Notes: generated from the letters alone by a model not told the origin. A DNA stretch of 64,000 nt from Limnanthes douglasii subsp. nivea (GCA_036936605.1 JAUPFV010000001.1:30761900-30825899); one strand, 5' to 3'; numbered from the stretch's first letter, positions 1-11,198 are shown. Translations and numbers: made by a program.

Positions 1-837
1 GTTCAATGTAACATTTTTGGACAATGGTGCAATCTTTCGAGAGTTTTATAGCTTGGAAGAAATGGATGCTCTCTTCCTGCCAGAAGATACCTTTGTATTT
101 ATTTTTTCAGGTTCACAAACAAAGTGCTAGCTTTGCTGTATAATAAGTATGCAAACTTGTTTTTACTCCCAATCCCAAGTGATTTCATATCACCTTCGCA
201 TACCAGCCATCCTACATATCGTTGTAGCTCCCAATCGGCTAACCATCTGGTTATATAAAGATAATAGGGTTCAAACTTTCTACTTTGGTTCCTCATATTA
301 CTAATCTTATATGGAACCTGGAAGAATCCCATGGCCCAAAGACTTTACTTAGGCCACTGATTCTGTATCCCGCTAAATTCAAACCTAGTTTGTATCGAAT
401 GTTCTCATGCGTTAATCCATCAATACATTTTATTTACAACTTTAGTTACATCCATATTTGTTTCAAGTATTTCGAATGTACCAGTTATCTTTCTACCTAA
501 TCATTATAATAGGAGATATTATATCAACTTATTTATGGAAAAGTAAATAGTTTTTTGTTAAAAGTGATAGCAGATATTGCAAACCTAGTTAAGAACATAT
601 TTGTTTAAACATTATAACCATTATCCAACAAGTGTAAATCCAAAATATTTGGACTAAGGATTAAAAAATTAATTTTAGGCGGGGATAGAGGGGTTGGGTT
701 CGTCCCAAGTTTCAATCCATGTAACCATAGCATCGGCTAGCTTGTCAAAGTACGAGTCGATGCTACTTAACCTATTTTTTACCATCTTGGCAAGTTCAAT
801 ATAAAAATTTTGGTTGGTGGTGCAATCTTTCGAGAGT
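1..837. repeat. Diverged copy of the ~815-bp repeat
   Basis: This stretch matches the unit that forms the tandem array at 28122-36885, including the segment around GGAAGAATCCCATGG, the segment TCAATCCATGTAACCATAG and the segment GGTGCAATCTTTCGAGAG. Read on minus, it carries part of the same reading frame as the array (first codon near 332). The match stops abruptly at about 837, where retrotransposon integrase sequence begins, so the unit was cut by an insertion or a recombination event. No other gene is visible here. Confidence 0.85.
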
Positions 838-1228
838 GATGCAATTACCCCCATAGAAGCTATCTTACCATCATACAGAGTTTACAACTATTCCGAACAA
901 GCTAATGATATAGCAATTAGAAATCAGTTGGACTTAATAGAAGAAAGAAGGGTTAAAGCTCACTTAAGAACAACTCACTACCAAGGTTTGATGAGGAGCA
1001 TATTTTCTTCCAAGGTCAAAAGAAGAGATTTTCAACCAAGAGATAAGGTGTTAAAAAATGCTTTCTTACACACCAAGGAGAAGTAGCTCGGTAAGTTGGC
1101 TCCGAACTGGGAAGACCCTTATGAGGTCTGTGAAAAGCTCAAACTTGGGACATATAGACTTCACGATAAAGAAGGGAGATTTTTTAAGCACCCATGGAAT
1201 ATTGAACATCTCACGTTTTATTTAGAAT
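838..1228 (+). pseudogene. Integrase C-terminal fragment of a Tat element
   Basis: Translation gives the end of a Ty3/gypsy integrase, including a region matching the conserved stretch after the catalytic core (LDLIEERRVKAHLRTTHYQG) and the GPY/F-like module with PNWEDPYEV and PWNIEHL. It aligns with the end of the pol gene at 15830-16210. A stop codon at 1084-1086 (TAG) interrupts it before the LGKLAPNWE segment. The DDE catalytic core is absent, so the fragment cannot be functional. It begins inside a copy of the ~815-bp repeat. Confidence 0.85.
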
Positions 1229-1649
1229 AAAATCTTTTATGTAAATATTTACTTGTTAAATATCAATGTAAATATTAGGGGGCATACTCTTTCCTACCCT
1301 GGTGGCGCGGGGAGGTTTTGATGAAGTGTCCGGTCTTTTATTCAATAATATATGATGCCTTGTTAAAACATTCGGACTACAATTCAATTCAAGTATAAAT
1401 CATTTGTTCAACACCTTGGGTCTTTAGTGGATCGGATAAACTTGGTTAAGTGATGATTATTAAATACATGTCATCGGAGATATTAAATACTCTCGCTTTA
1501 ATACTTCTGAAATGACAGAGGCTACTTAAATATTAGCCATGAAAAATTTAAATAAAAGTATTAAACAAAAGAAAGTTTGATGAATTAAACCTATTCGGAC
1601 TTGAACCGAATAGGAAAACAAAACATGATTTGGCCATCCAAGGACTTTA
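1229..1649. other. 3' non-coding region of the truncated Tat element
   Basis: No coding sequence is seen. The segment CTCTTTCCTACCCTGG followed by GAGGTTTTGATGA matches the corresponding place just after pol in the complete element (about 16288-16335), which confirms that this is the region between integrase and the antisense gene. Confidence 0.6.
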
Positions 1650-4254
1650 TGTGTTTAAAGGACTTATTCGAACTATAACAGAATAGTAATACAAAATGTG
1701 TATTGGCCATCCAAGGACTTTGATTGTTTTGAAAGACAAAAAATAATATATGATAAAACCATAGGGCTTGTTCCCTTCGGACGTTCTTTCACCACCATCA
1801 CCGTTTTTAGGACTTTTGAGTTCGGCACTCGAACTCTCACCAGTTCCCTCTTCATCATTAGTAGTAGAGTCGATTCCACATGAGTAGTTGCGTTTGTCAC
1901 CATCTGCTAGAGTATGAAATAGGATGTCTTCGTATTCTACGTACTTCCATAGCGGACCCAGGGTCCTCTTCGGAAAGGTCTCATGGAACAGCAGCACCAT
2001 GCCAGACTTGATCCTATCGTCCTTTTTTCCAAAGAATCTATTACTTCATTGGTATACTTATCAATACCCGCTTGGATAGCTTGATCTTGCTGGCTCTGTA
2101 ATTCCTCATTTTCCTTGGTCATCTCCGAAACAGTTCTCTCTAGTTTAGTCTTCTTATTGGTTAAGGTCTGAATCGCACCATCCTTGGTCTTCACTTCCTC
2201 CTTCAACGTTGTGAAGTCTTTTTCTAAGTAAGAATACTTAGTCTAGAGCTCAGTTCTGGTTGATTTCTATGTGGCTAACTTATTTGTCGAATCCTCTTTG
2301 TCCTTCTTCAGTTCCTCCATCTCCTTCTTCAGTCTCTCTATACTTTGCTGAGCGTTTATGAGACTTTTTGACAGATATTTCTTGTCAGAGGTGAGGGAGT
2401 TGATAAGGGTGGTTTGACTTTTCACCGGCCTTTTCAGGACATCTTGCTCTCCGGAAATAGAGAAAGATTTACCATTGAAGGTCACCATATTGGCAGAACT
2501 TGAGGGACGGTAGGAACCTGCAAAATCATCCTTCTCAAAATAATTAAAATACAAATCAATTTCTTGAAGGGCACTGATGTCCCCTTCATCATTCCCTCCC
2601 CCGGTAATCTCTCTGGAGTGGAGATCTGTTGGGATTTTCTCTTGCAAGGTAGGATCAGCAGGGGCTAGTGGAGGTTGAATTTTTGAAAGACGAAGAATTA
2701 TTTCTTCTCCCAGTGTAACATTTTTATTCTTAACAGCTTTCTCATCACTATTGGCCCTCCGTTTCCTGTCCTTCTTAAGAGGCTTTAGTGGGTTTTGCGA
2801 CCCTCCAGCCTCCCTCACTGTTTCAACCTCTACTGCTTTGAGCAGAGCTGCATCAATCCCCCCTGGTTCCCCGAGCCAGTCCCTTCTGTAGCTACTTGAA
2901 CCAACTTTGCTGCAACTTTCTTCTGTTTGTTCTTCATCTTGTTGGGAGCCTTAGCTCTGGAAGGTAAGAACAACTTTCCATCCTTGGCCTCTGTCCTTTT
3001 GAGAATCACACCTGTAGGAGGAAGGGTGGTTAGCTCTCCATCCTGTGGTGTTCCACAAATGAGAGCTCACAAAATTACCCGATGTGAAGCAATTGTGAAA
3101 GGCATTCCCCCAGTGCTCTGAAGTCCATGCATTGAGTTTTGTACAAGTCTTTTGCCCCTCCTCCAAATGTCCGGTGAACTCCTTCGGCAGCACTGAAAAT
3201 GAGTAACAAGCTTGTCAAAATAGGAAAAATTATAATTTAAAAAGAAAAAGCTTGAAAGACAAGGAGAAGAAAGGAAATTACCAGTGTTTTTACACCTGCT
3301 AATCAGGATGCTAGGGTTCGTGTTGGCCTTAATCTTCCAACAATTTTCCCATGTTCCACTAACAAACAGGAACTGTGTCCTCCAATTCTTTTCGGACTCC
3401 AACAGGTCGTCCACAACTTTGAAATCATTCCCCATGTTGTGATGGTAGAATGGAATCTGATGGTTCTTGCACAAGCTTACTACATCAGCAAACTGTTGCA
3501 TCGGAAGTGGGATCTTCGACAACCTTGATGCCATGATATAGGTAAGAAGAGAGTACCAGGCATTGGGGCTTAACTGGCTAGGGCAAAGTTTAACCAAATA
3601 AAAATATTTAACAGTCTCTAGGTCTAAAGGGAATCGAAGTCCTCACTTTAGCATTTCGGTAAATATTACCACCTCGTTTAGCTTGCAATCCATAAGAGTC
3701 TCCAAAGTAATAGGTATCCTTACCTTTACAGACTCCAAAATTCCCCATTTAGTCCGCATTCAGCCCAGCTCAGCAGTATGGGTGTAGATATAATTGATGT
3801 TTTGCAAGGCCAACAGATATTTGACGCTAACATGTTTGAAACAAGGGCCTACCTTTCCCTCTAAGCACTCTGGAAGCGAGTCCGGATGAGGCATACAGAT
3901 TTTTACCTTACTCAGCATCTCCCGTTTGACGTGATGCCTCGGTCTCGAAAGAGGCCTCCTCGATATTGTCTTCTATAATCTCTTTCATCACTGTGGAAGG
4001 TTTGTCAGTTCCCTTAAAAGAAAGGGGGGGTCAGTTTCTTGAACAGAAGGCTGTTCGGGTGGTTGAGCGCTTGTTTCCTCTGAAGGCCTAGTGTCTGGTT
4101 GAGGTTGGGATCCGGAGGGCTTGGCCCGTGGAGCTGCTTTAGATTTCTCCGATCCGGAGGGTTTTGGCAGTGAAGGTATGGATTGGGTTTTGGTTTGGCG
4201 GGTCGTCCGGCGAGGGGTTATCTTCTCCGGAGACTTCTCAGTATTAGAACTCAT
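1650..4254 (-). pseudogene. Antisense extra gene of the truncated Tat element (gypsy-associated protein)
   Basis: On minus, pieces of one long protein can be followed. The N-terminus from 4254 is a Ser/Pro/Thr-rich basic stretch (MSSNTEKSPEKITPRRTTRQ). A middle part (about 3870-3340) contains GLRFPLD, CPSQLSPNAWYSLL and WRTQFLFVSGTWE, in the manner of the plant family named putative gypsy type transposon (Pfam PF04195). The C-terminal half (about 2820-1950) is a charged coiled coil rich in K and E. Several stop codons and frame changes break it. Extra genes opposite to gag-pol between integrase and the 3' LTR are known in Tat elements. Its own role in the element is not established. Confidence 0.7.
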
Positions 4255-4750
4255 AGAAATAAAGGAAAAGGTTGGGACTCTTGAACAGAAGAACTAGAGG
4301 GGAGGGGTGAAAGGTTTGTTCTGAATGAAAGTTGTATGGACCTAGGGTTTTTGGAAGATAATGACCCTTGATCGGCATCCTGAGTTGGCTGACTAGTTTT
4401 CTCACCTGGAGAAACTAAGAAGCTGGTGGTGATACAGTTCTCTCTTTCTACCTTCCTCGCTCTTTCTAACTCTAACAAATTCAACCAGCCACCTTTAACT
4501 AAAGCATTTCTGGCTGTGAACATAAAATCTCTCAAGAACGATTTGAAGGTAAAGATGGATATCTCTTTAAAAAATCTTTGAGTCTGGAAGACAATTAATA
4601 GTAAAATAGTATTTATATAACAATAAAAAATAATAGTTACCAAGGAGAAGTTGAAGAGGGTTTTTGCAATGATTAAAGACTCCGCAAACATGTGAAGAAT
4701 TAAAAGTTATTTAGTAATACGGACCTTCTTAAGGCCTACAAAAAGGCTAC

Positions 4751-5085
4751 TGATGAGTTCGGATACTTCATTCACAGCCCACCACTTAATCCGGACAGGG
4801 GTAATTCGGACCATAACACACCACTGAAAAATCCGAACATGACAAATGTAAAACACCTTTTGAGTAAGCTATTTGCTAATCTACTTAAAAGACTAACGAG
4901 TCCTTAAACTTGACCCGGTTTCACAACTTGACCCGGTCAACCCATGCGTTTTTAAATTAAGAGTATAAATACACCAACTACTCTCATTAATGAAGCTCTA
5001 CGTGTGTATCACATTTTTAGATATTAGCATCAAGAGTCACTAGTAAAGGCTCATCAAACTGCTCCACCGCCCTAGCACCAATGCT
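4751..5085 (+). repeat. Putative 3' LTR of the truncated Tat element
   Basis: The start TGATGAG follows GGCTAC, as at the 3' LTR of the complete element (19456). A TATA box (TATAAATA, about 4969-4976) lies ~220 bases in, the spacing expected for an LTR promoter. The right end, somewhere near 5060-5085, cannot be fixed because the 5' LTR is missing and no target duplication can be read. Confidence 0.55.
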
Positions 5086-5222
5086 ATTATTTAAATTTTT
5101 TTAAATAAGTACAAAAATTTAAATAAGTACAAAATTTTAAATAATAAACATATGCTATATGTTACTAAATTTAAAGAAATAAATTTGCTGAGATTGTATT
5201 CGGTATTATTATTACTATTTTA

Positions 5223-5247
5223 ATATATATATATATATATATATATA
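5223..5247. repeat. (AT)n microsatellite
   Basis: An uninterrupted run of alternating A and T of about 25 bases. The equivalent place in the duplicate block (about 7970) lacks this expansion. Confidence 0.9.
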
Positions 5248-5552
5248 ATATTTTATTGGATAGTTTTTATGGTTTTTTATATAAATTAATTAATAAATAT
5301 AGGATATCCGAAGTTGGAAAACAATTTTTTTACCTCACCAATTACTGAACTAAACAAATATGAAAGAGTATTGATAGAATGGCTTAAGGGTTTGATTATA
5401 CCCACCTCTAAGCTACCCTGATGACCAAACATGAGGCTGTGGTTAGAAAGCCTTTGGTTTATAAAATCTTAAAAATTCAAATTATCTAAAATACCCTCAC
5501 TACTAAAAATATGAAAACTTTATATAAATACTAAAATTGTAAATAGTGTCTT

Positions 5553-5634
5553 CACCGGTGCCATGCATTTATTTTTACTTTTTGAGCAATTATCACCGGT
5601 GCCATGCATTTATTTTTACTTTTTGAGCAATTAT
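5553..5634. repeat. 41-bp perfect tandem duplication
   Basis: The unit beginning CACCGGTGCCATGCATTT occurs twice head to tail with a 41-base period. The diverged copy at about 8482 has a single unit, so the doubling is specific to this block. Confidence 0.85.
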
Positions 5635-5817
5635 CACCTCCCTTTTTACGGTACTAATAATGGTCATAACTATAAGGATTACAAAGTTTCAAAAGACGGG
5701 ATTAGCCCTTTCATTTTATATTTAGTTTTTCAACGATAATTACGCAGTGCTCAATAATTTATAAATATGGTAATAAAAATAAAATATTATATTACTATTT
5801 TTAATTAAAATAATTTA

Positions 5818-5954
5818 TAGCTATTTAATAATATTCATTGACGTTAAATTTTAGAAATTATATACTTTTAAATTTTAAATAAAAATTATATATAAGAGAT
5901 TTTAAAATATTTTTAAATATCAATTTTAAAATATATGTTGTTTTTTACATCAAC
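5818..5954. other. Non-coding block shared with 25626-25742
   Basis: The segment around AATAATATTCATT and GAGATTTTAAAATATTTTTA matches 25626-25742. Here it is followed directly by the 3' end of an F-box gene. Confidence 0.7.
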
Positions 5955-6183
5955 TTGTCTAGGAGAAAATCGCAGATGCTGTTTGGGATTCTTGGAAAAA
6001 ATTATGTTTTGTTCGAATTCGACTCTTTGAGCTGCCTTACAGTTATAAACTAAATTTTATAAGAAATTACTGGCTTGTGTTGGGTTCTCATTTGACTCGC
6101 TTACGTACATATGATCTCCAAGCTAAGACTAGTAAGAATTTGTTATGGAATGGTTTGCCTTTTTTAGATGGGATAGCCTATTG
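5955..6183 (+). pseudogene. 3'-terminal fragment of an F-box gene
   Basis: About 75 codons match the end of the F-box pseudogene at 27525-27750: the same order of VRIRLFEL-, LNFIR-, YWLVLG- and WNG..FLDGIAY-like segments and the same stop. The rest of the gene (F-box and most of the associated domain) is missing; the left edge joins directly to upstream-type sequence, as if ~1.8 kb had been removed. It cannot encode a working F-box protein. Confidence 0.85.
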
Positions 6184-7047
6184 AGAGACTTTGGTTTCAT
6201 CAAATTAAAACTCGTGTTTCAAGTATACATAAAAAAGAGAAAAAGTGGTCAGTAATTGTATAACATACAATGTTGTTGTCCAGTTTCCTTCCATAGATGT
6301 TGATTGCTGTTTTAAGTGAGTATTTATTTCGATGTTATTTCTATTAGCAAAAGAGGCTAACTTAGATATATATTTTTTTGTCCTGTTGTAATCGCAACCG
6401 ATCTTACATGATGACTTTCAACTTTCTCTCATTTTCCAGTTTGTGAAGTTAAATCTTCAAAACTCGTTATCGGATTTTGTTGATTCTGAAACTCATCTTC
6501 GACGATAAAAGAATCTTGGTTTGTTTTGTTGATGGGACTATAAATATATAAAATCCGGTTATATAAAGATAACAGGGTTCAAACTTTCTACTTGTGTTCC
6601 TCATATTATTAATCTTATATGTAACCTGGAAGAATCCCATGGCCAAAGGCTTTACCTTGGCCGCAGGCCGCTAAATTCGAACCTAATTTCTATCGAACGT
6701 TCTCATGCATTAATCCATCTATACATTTTATGTACAACTCTAGTTACATATATATTTGTTTCAAGTATTTCGAATGTATCAGTTGTCTTTCTACGTGATC
6801 ATTATAGTAGGAGATATTATATCAACATATATGGAAAATAAAGAGTTTTTTGTTAAAAGAAATAGCAGATATTGCAAACCTAGTTAAGAAGAGACATTTT
6901 AAAAAAAACATTATAACCATTATCCACCAAGTGTAAATCCAATTTTTTTGGAATAAGGATAAAATATAGATGAAGATGTAAAAGTTATAAAAACAAATTA
7001 TTTAGGCGTGTATAGAGGGGTTGAGTTCGTTCCAAGCTTCATAGGTT
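6184..7047. repeat. F-box downstream flank plus one ~815-bp repeat copy
   Basis: 6184-6540 matches the downstream flank of the F-box pseudogene (27751-28110). 6545-7047 is part of the ~815-bp repeat in the same relative place as at the start of the large array. Thus the whole segment 5955-7047 is a duplicate of 27525-28600. The repeat breaks off at about 7047. Confidence 0.8.
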
Positions 7048-7444
7048 TAAAGAATGGAATAAAGATGATGTGTGTTTGTTTAAGAGACCTCTTCATAGGT
7101 TGAAACAATCGTCGAGGAAATAGAAAAATAAAATTGATTCTTTTATGAGGTCCATCAGAGTTGATATGAAAATTGTGTCTATTGTAATAGGAAAACATAC
7201 ATGGAGAGATGTTGTATGTGGATAATATCTTAATACCTTGAAGAGATAAAGATATGATTGAAATCGTAAAGACTCAATTAAAATGGGAGTTTGAGATGAA
7301 GGATGCATGAGAGGCTATAAGGATACACGTGTTCATATCAAGAGGAACATGCCGAAGAGGTATTTATTCTTAGCCCTAAAAAATACACATAAAATCCTAA
7401 GAAATTTCTCAAGGTTTGAATTTAAATAGGTTGGAACTTTTAGT
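7048..7444. other. Intergenic, no gene seen
   Basis: AT-rich sequence with short reading frames on minus that show no family likeness. Part may belong to the decayed copia element just to the right, but this cannot be shown. Confidence 0.5.
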
Positions 7445-7665
7445 ATTTCTCAATTCAAATCCAATAACACTAAAGCACCAACTGAAACCGAAAATAAGAA
7501 GTATTTAGTGAAAATATCTTGTCCAATTTTATTGGTAGTGTTATGATTTTCACAAGATCTAATCTTTCCGACGTTGTAAGTGTTTTAAGAAAATTCATAT
7601 ATATTATGAGGAAACCATATTGGCATGCACTCAAGTGGCTCGTGAATTTAACATTTAATTATATT
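7445..7665 (+). pseudogene. Decayed Ty1/copia reverse-transcriptase fragment
   Basis: One frame gives SQFKSNNTKAPTETENKKYL, similar to the copia stretch before the SLMYAM motif. After a frame change, 7531-7656 gives IGSVMIFTRSNLSDVVSVL and MRKPYWHALKWLV, which line up with the copia VGSLMY..TRPD...AVSVVSRF..NPG..HW.A.KW. consensus. The fragment ends soon after; no LTR, integrase or RNase H was found. It is an old, isolated remnant. Confidence 0.6.
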
Positions 7666-7854
7666 ACATTGTTATTGAATTACTTGTAGATTGTTGGTCA
7701 TCTTTTATTTACGTTTGCGAATTTTTTTTATTTATAAATTCCATTTAAAATAATATTAAATTATTTGTAATAATACGATATAAATTGAACATATTTAAAA
7801 CTAGTATATTTGAATTATTTTTATGCATAAATATACAATGACGAAATTTATTTT

Positions 7855-8795
7855 ATTAAAATTTTAAATAAATACAAAAAATTAAATAATAAATATATGC
7901 TACATGTTACTAAATTTAAAGAAAATAAGTTTGCAAGATTGTATTTGGTATTGTTATTATTATTTTTAATATATAATATATTTTTAATATTTTATTGGAT
8001 AGTTTTTATTATATCCAAAGTTGGGAAACAATTATTTTTTCCCGACCAATAACTGAACTAAACAAATTTGAAAGAGTACCCTGATGACCAAACATGAGTT
8101 TTTTTTCGGAGGGAACCCGCAGCCGCTGCTCAGAGTGCAATGAGTGCGTACAGGGTAAACCCTCAGTCTAACGTGATAGTCTGCAAACCAACGCCAAAAG
8201 GTAAATCATACAAGTCAGAAAACCAACGCCAGAAGGTAAACCATACAAAGTGACAGGCTCAGCCGAGAAAACGTATGTAGAGGGACTCGAACTCATGACC
8301 TTTTGGTCATAAGAATGCCATACTCAACCAACTCGGCTACCCCCTTGGATGCCCAAACATGAGGCTTTGGTTAGAAGGCCTTTGGTTTATAAAATCTTAA
8401 AAATTTAAATTATCTAAAATACCCTCACTACTAAAAATATGAAAACTTTATATAAATACTAAAATTGTAAATAGTGTCTTGACCGGTGCCATGCATTTAT
8501 TTTTACTTTTTGAGCAATTATTACCTTCCTTTTTACAGTACTAATAATGGTTATAACTATAAGGATTACAAAGTTTCGAAAGACGGGATTAGCCCTTTCA
8601 CTTTATATTTAGTTTTTCAACGATAATTACGCAGTGCTCAATAATTTATAAATATGGTAATAAAAATAAAAATATTATATTACTATTTTTAATTAATAAA
8701 TATCATTTTTAAGCAGGTGAATTCTTATTACAAAAGAACTATTAAATAAAATTTAAAGTGTTTATCCTAACCGTATTTGAAAAAGCATTTAAGAA
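7855..8795. other. Duplicate AT-rich block with SINE insertion, plus F-box upstream flank
   Basis: 7855-8690 repeats 5110-5805. 8700-8795 matches 25900-26005, the upstream flank of the intact-order F-box segment (shared segments CCTAACC.TATTTGAAAA and ATTTAAGAA). The flank resumes at 23472 after the LINE. No gene is present. Confidence 0.7.
8099..8347 (-). mobile_element. tRNA-type SINE
   Basis: On minus the element begins CAAGGGGGTAGCCGAGTTGG, containing a pol III A-box-like TAGCCGAGTTGG, then a B-box-like GAGTTCGAGTCC, and ends in a short A tract. It is flanked by a 16-base target duplication with one mismatch (GATGACCAAACATGAG at 8083-8098 and GATGCCCAAACATGAG at 8348-8363). The duplicate block near 5420 shows the uninterrupted site. 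The body has an internal ~37-base duplication (two stretches around GGTTTACCTTCTGGCGTTGG) not present in the SINE at 57953. It has no coding capacity and would depend on a LINE for mobility. Confidence 0.85.
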
Positions 8796-9001
8796 TTTCC
8801 TTTTTGTGTAATAAAACATTAAATTAATTGAAAATAGTTCATACAAGAAATTAGGACATACCCCGAGTAAATACAATCAACAAATCGACTTAAGAAGGTC
8901 GAAAAGAAACAACAAACAATCAAATTATAGTAGAGTGATAAGATCCAATCGAACAAGTAGTGAAAGTACTGAACATACGAAATGGACATAAAAGACAACT
9001 G

Positions 9002-9006
9002 TCGTA
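9002..9006. repeat. Target-site duplication, left (TCGTA)
   Basis: TCGTA directly precedes the 5' LTR and recurs at 19867-19871 directly after the 3' LTR, the 5-base duplication typical of Ty3/gypsy integration. Confidence 0.9.
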
Positions 9007-9415
9007 TGATGGGGAAGAATAAAAGACAAGGGCCAAATTGTAAAGAAGAACTTGATAGGAGAAAATAGCAAGGGAAAAATATATAGGGCTAAAATGTACA
9101 GAAATAAATGTATAAGGGCTAAAATGAATAGATTATAAAGACATAGCCAAAATAGGAAGAAAGCAAGAAGCAGGGACCAAAAGATGTAATTAGACCAAAT
9201 TAAAGCGTGTGGGGTCCGCAATTGTACTATAAAAGGACCACACACGCTTCACAAATCCCGAGATGAATAGTACGAGACTTTCTCTCTCTATATTGTTTAG
9301 CAAGTAACACTTTCTCTCTCTAGATCTGACACTGAAACATTTCTCTATCGCAAAATCCTCTATCAACGAATCCTCGCATAACAAAATCACCCTTGGACCA
9401 CCTTTTAACTCTTCA
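9007..9415 (+). repeat. 5' LTR
   Basis: Starts TG, ends CA, 409 bases, and aligns along its whole length with 19456-19866. The promoter TATA box is at 9228-9234 and the primer-binding site follows one base after its end. Confidence 0.95.
9204..9250 (+). promoter_or_regulatory. LTR TATA box inside a potential stem-loop
   Basis: TATAAAA (9228-9234) lies in a ~17-base loop between the arms GCGTGTGGGGTCC and GGACCACACACGC, which pair at 12 of 13 positions. The same arrangement is kept in the 3' LTR around 19679-19685. The TATA box is the probable start signal for the genomic RNA; a role for the inverted repeat is inference. Confidence 0.65.
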
Positions 9416-9416
9416 G

Positions 9417-9434
9417 TGGCGCCGTCTGTGGGAA
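9417..9434 (+). other. Primer-binding site
   Basis: TGGCGCCGTCTGTGGGAA begins one base after the 5' LTR. The leading TGG pairs with the CCA end of a tRNA, as needed to prime minus-strand DNA synthesis. The matching tRNA cannot be named with confidence; the 3' half does not fit the usual tRNA-Asp. Confidence 0.85.
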
Positions 9435-9463
9435 ACGAAAATCGCTCCGTCGGTAATCGCTTC

Positions 9464-11198
9464 ATGGAAATAATTCCTGTTCCGAGGAGGACCATGGAAG
9501 GCCAAGGGGACGATTTAGTTGATCACTGCGAGGAAAACATGGAGGCGGATGACTTTCAGAACGACTTGGAATCCGAAGGAGAAGGAGGTCGACGAGTCGA
9601 GAACGTTTTCGATGACTCCACCCTCTTGGCTCAGAGGAATGAACTGCTGTTGGAAATCGAAAGGTTGAAGGCGGAGAAGGAAGCCGCACAGAAAAATGTT
9701 CGATCCGAGATAAGGAGAGAACCCGTCAATGAAAGGGAGGAGCGCGACGTTGAAATTCGTCCCAAGAAGAGAGATGACAAATATTGGAGGCGTGAGCGAC
9801 GGTCTCCGAGGAGGAGAGAGAAATACCGTTCGGACTCGGCTACTTCAAGCGACTACTCGCGGTATAGCACTTCTGAATCATCTCCTCGGAGATACCACAG
9901 GAGGAAAAAGCGTGATCAGAGGTGAACTGGTGTCCGAAGGGGAAGGAGTTCGGAGAGGAAATCCTCGCGGGAAAAGAGTCGTCATGACCGAGTTGGTGAT
10001 CGTTCTCATGAGCAGGCAAAGTGCCTTGGGAAGGATGATATGGGCCCTCGAAATTCAGAATGGCAGCAACAATACACTTTGCCCTCCGAGGAGGGGTTGT
10101 ACTTTTCGAATAACGATAATCTGAGGTCCAACATTTATCGTACGGGACATAATTAGAGAGCCTCTCCCCTATCCTCGGATATCTTAGTGGGGAACCTCCC
10201 GAAGCACTTTGACATTTCGAAGTTAGAAAAGTTCGATGGGACTCAGGATCCGGACAATCACATCGAGCAGTTTAAGAACTTTATGATCAATTTTGATGAT
10301 GATGATAAGCTTCTATGCAGAGCATTCTCTCAGACTTTCAAGGGAGTGGCATCTAAATGGTACAACAGACTACCTCAGGGGTCTATTAAAAACTTTGACA
10401 TGTTCTGGAATATCTTCAGACAACACTTCATGGGGAGCAAGAAGTTCCGGGCCAACGGAGACACCATAATCTACTGTCGACAAAAAGTGGGGGAGAGCCT
10501 AAAAAATTATACCAATCGCTTTGTCAAGACCAAAACGGATATGGAGTACTGTAAGGACTCGGTGGCGCTTGCAGCGTTCAGGATGGGTTTGCTCCCCGGG
10601 TTGTTAAAAGACACGGTGGTAGAAAGTCAGGCGATGACCTTCAGAGCATTATTAGATCAAGTTGAGAAGAGAATTTTGGTGGAAGAAACCCAGGCCTCGG
10701 AGAAGGGGGCAGGAGAGCAGCTGGACCATAACCAATTCCAAAGGACTGAGCCAAGCGCCCAGGGCCCTCGGTCGAATGTTCAAGCTAAAAGCACGGGTCA
10801 GTATCCTCCGAGGCAAAAGTCGAACCAACAGTACTATGGTAATCAACAAAACTACAACCAAGGAGGAAGATTCATGTCGAACAAATGGGTTCGACCAGAT
10901 TATTTTGCATAATTGACAGAGAATGTTGCTGCAATATTTGATAAAGCCAAATCGTCGGTCACGTTCATAAAGCCTTTTCCCATACAGACGCCGAGGGAAA
11001 GCAGAAGCGTTAACAAATATTGTAAGTATCATGAGGATGTAGGGCATGACACCAAAGATTGCATAGCTTTGAAGAATGAGGTGCAAGCCCTGATCGAGAA
11101 TGGAATGCTGTTGGAGTACGTCAAAAAGCACTCCCAGAAAAATGCCGTGGTAAAAGCTGTCTCAAAGAATACTGACACAGCCATGGTAATTTCCGAGG
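9464..11198 (+). pseudogene. gag: gag polyprotein (N-terminal part of gag-pol), broken by stops
   Basis: The first ATG in frame after the primer site is at 9464. The N-terminal part is charged, with an Arg/Ser-rich tail; residues from 10187 on form the retrotransposon gag (capsid) domain, with KFDGTQDPDNHIEQF, ASKWYNRLPQGSI and FRMGLLPGLL. A zinc knuckle of the CX2HX4HX4C type (CKYHEDVGHDTKDC, 11021-11062) follows. The frame continues into protease without a gag stop. Three in-frame stops break it: TGA 9923-9925, TAG 10154-10156 and TAA 10910-10912. Each could come from one C-to-T change (CGA, CAG, CAA). Gag would package the RNA in virus-like particles. Confidence 0.9.

Larger units (their letters stand above)
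838..5085 (+). mobile_element. Truncated Tat-lineage Ty3/gypsy retrotransposon
   Basis: Only the 3' part of the element remains: the integrase C-terminus, a 3' non-coding region, a gene on the opposite strand and one LTR. The order is the same as in the complete Tat element at 9007-19866, and the integrase ends are clearly homologous. In both, the 3' LTR starts TGATGAG directly after GGCTAC. The internal part upstream of the integrase C-terminus is missing. The left edge is a blunt junction with the ~815-bp repeat; the right edge is approximate because no partner LTR is available for comparison. It is much more decayed than the complete element. Confidence 0.75.
5086..5817. other. AT-rich non-coding block, duplicated at 7855-8690
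   Basis: No gene is seen. From about 5110 to 5805 the sequence repeats, with many small changes, at 7855-8690: shared landmarks are the stretch around TGTTACTAAATTTAAAGAAA, CCTTTGGTTTATAAAATCTT and ATGCATTTATTTTTACTTTT. The copy at 7855-8690 differs by a SINE insertion. Confidence 0.75.

Noticed and set aside
8290..8347. tRNA gene suggested by A and B boxes
   Set aside because: The boxes belong to a SINE; no tRNA cloverleaf can be drawn. The same holds for 57961-58025.
8925..9495. Two minus-strand frames of ~100 codons across the 5' LTR
   Set aside because: They lie in LTR sequence, the same frames appear in the 3' LTR, and they show no domain.
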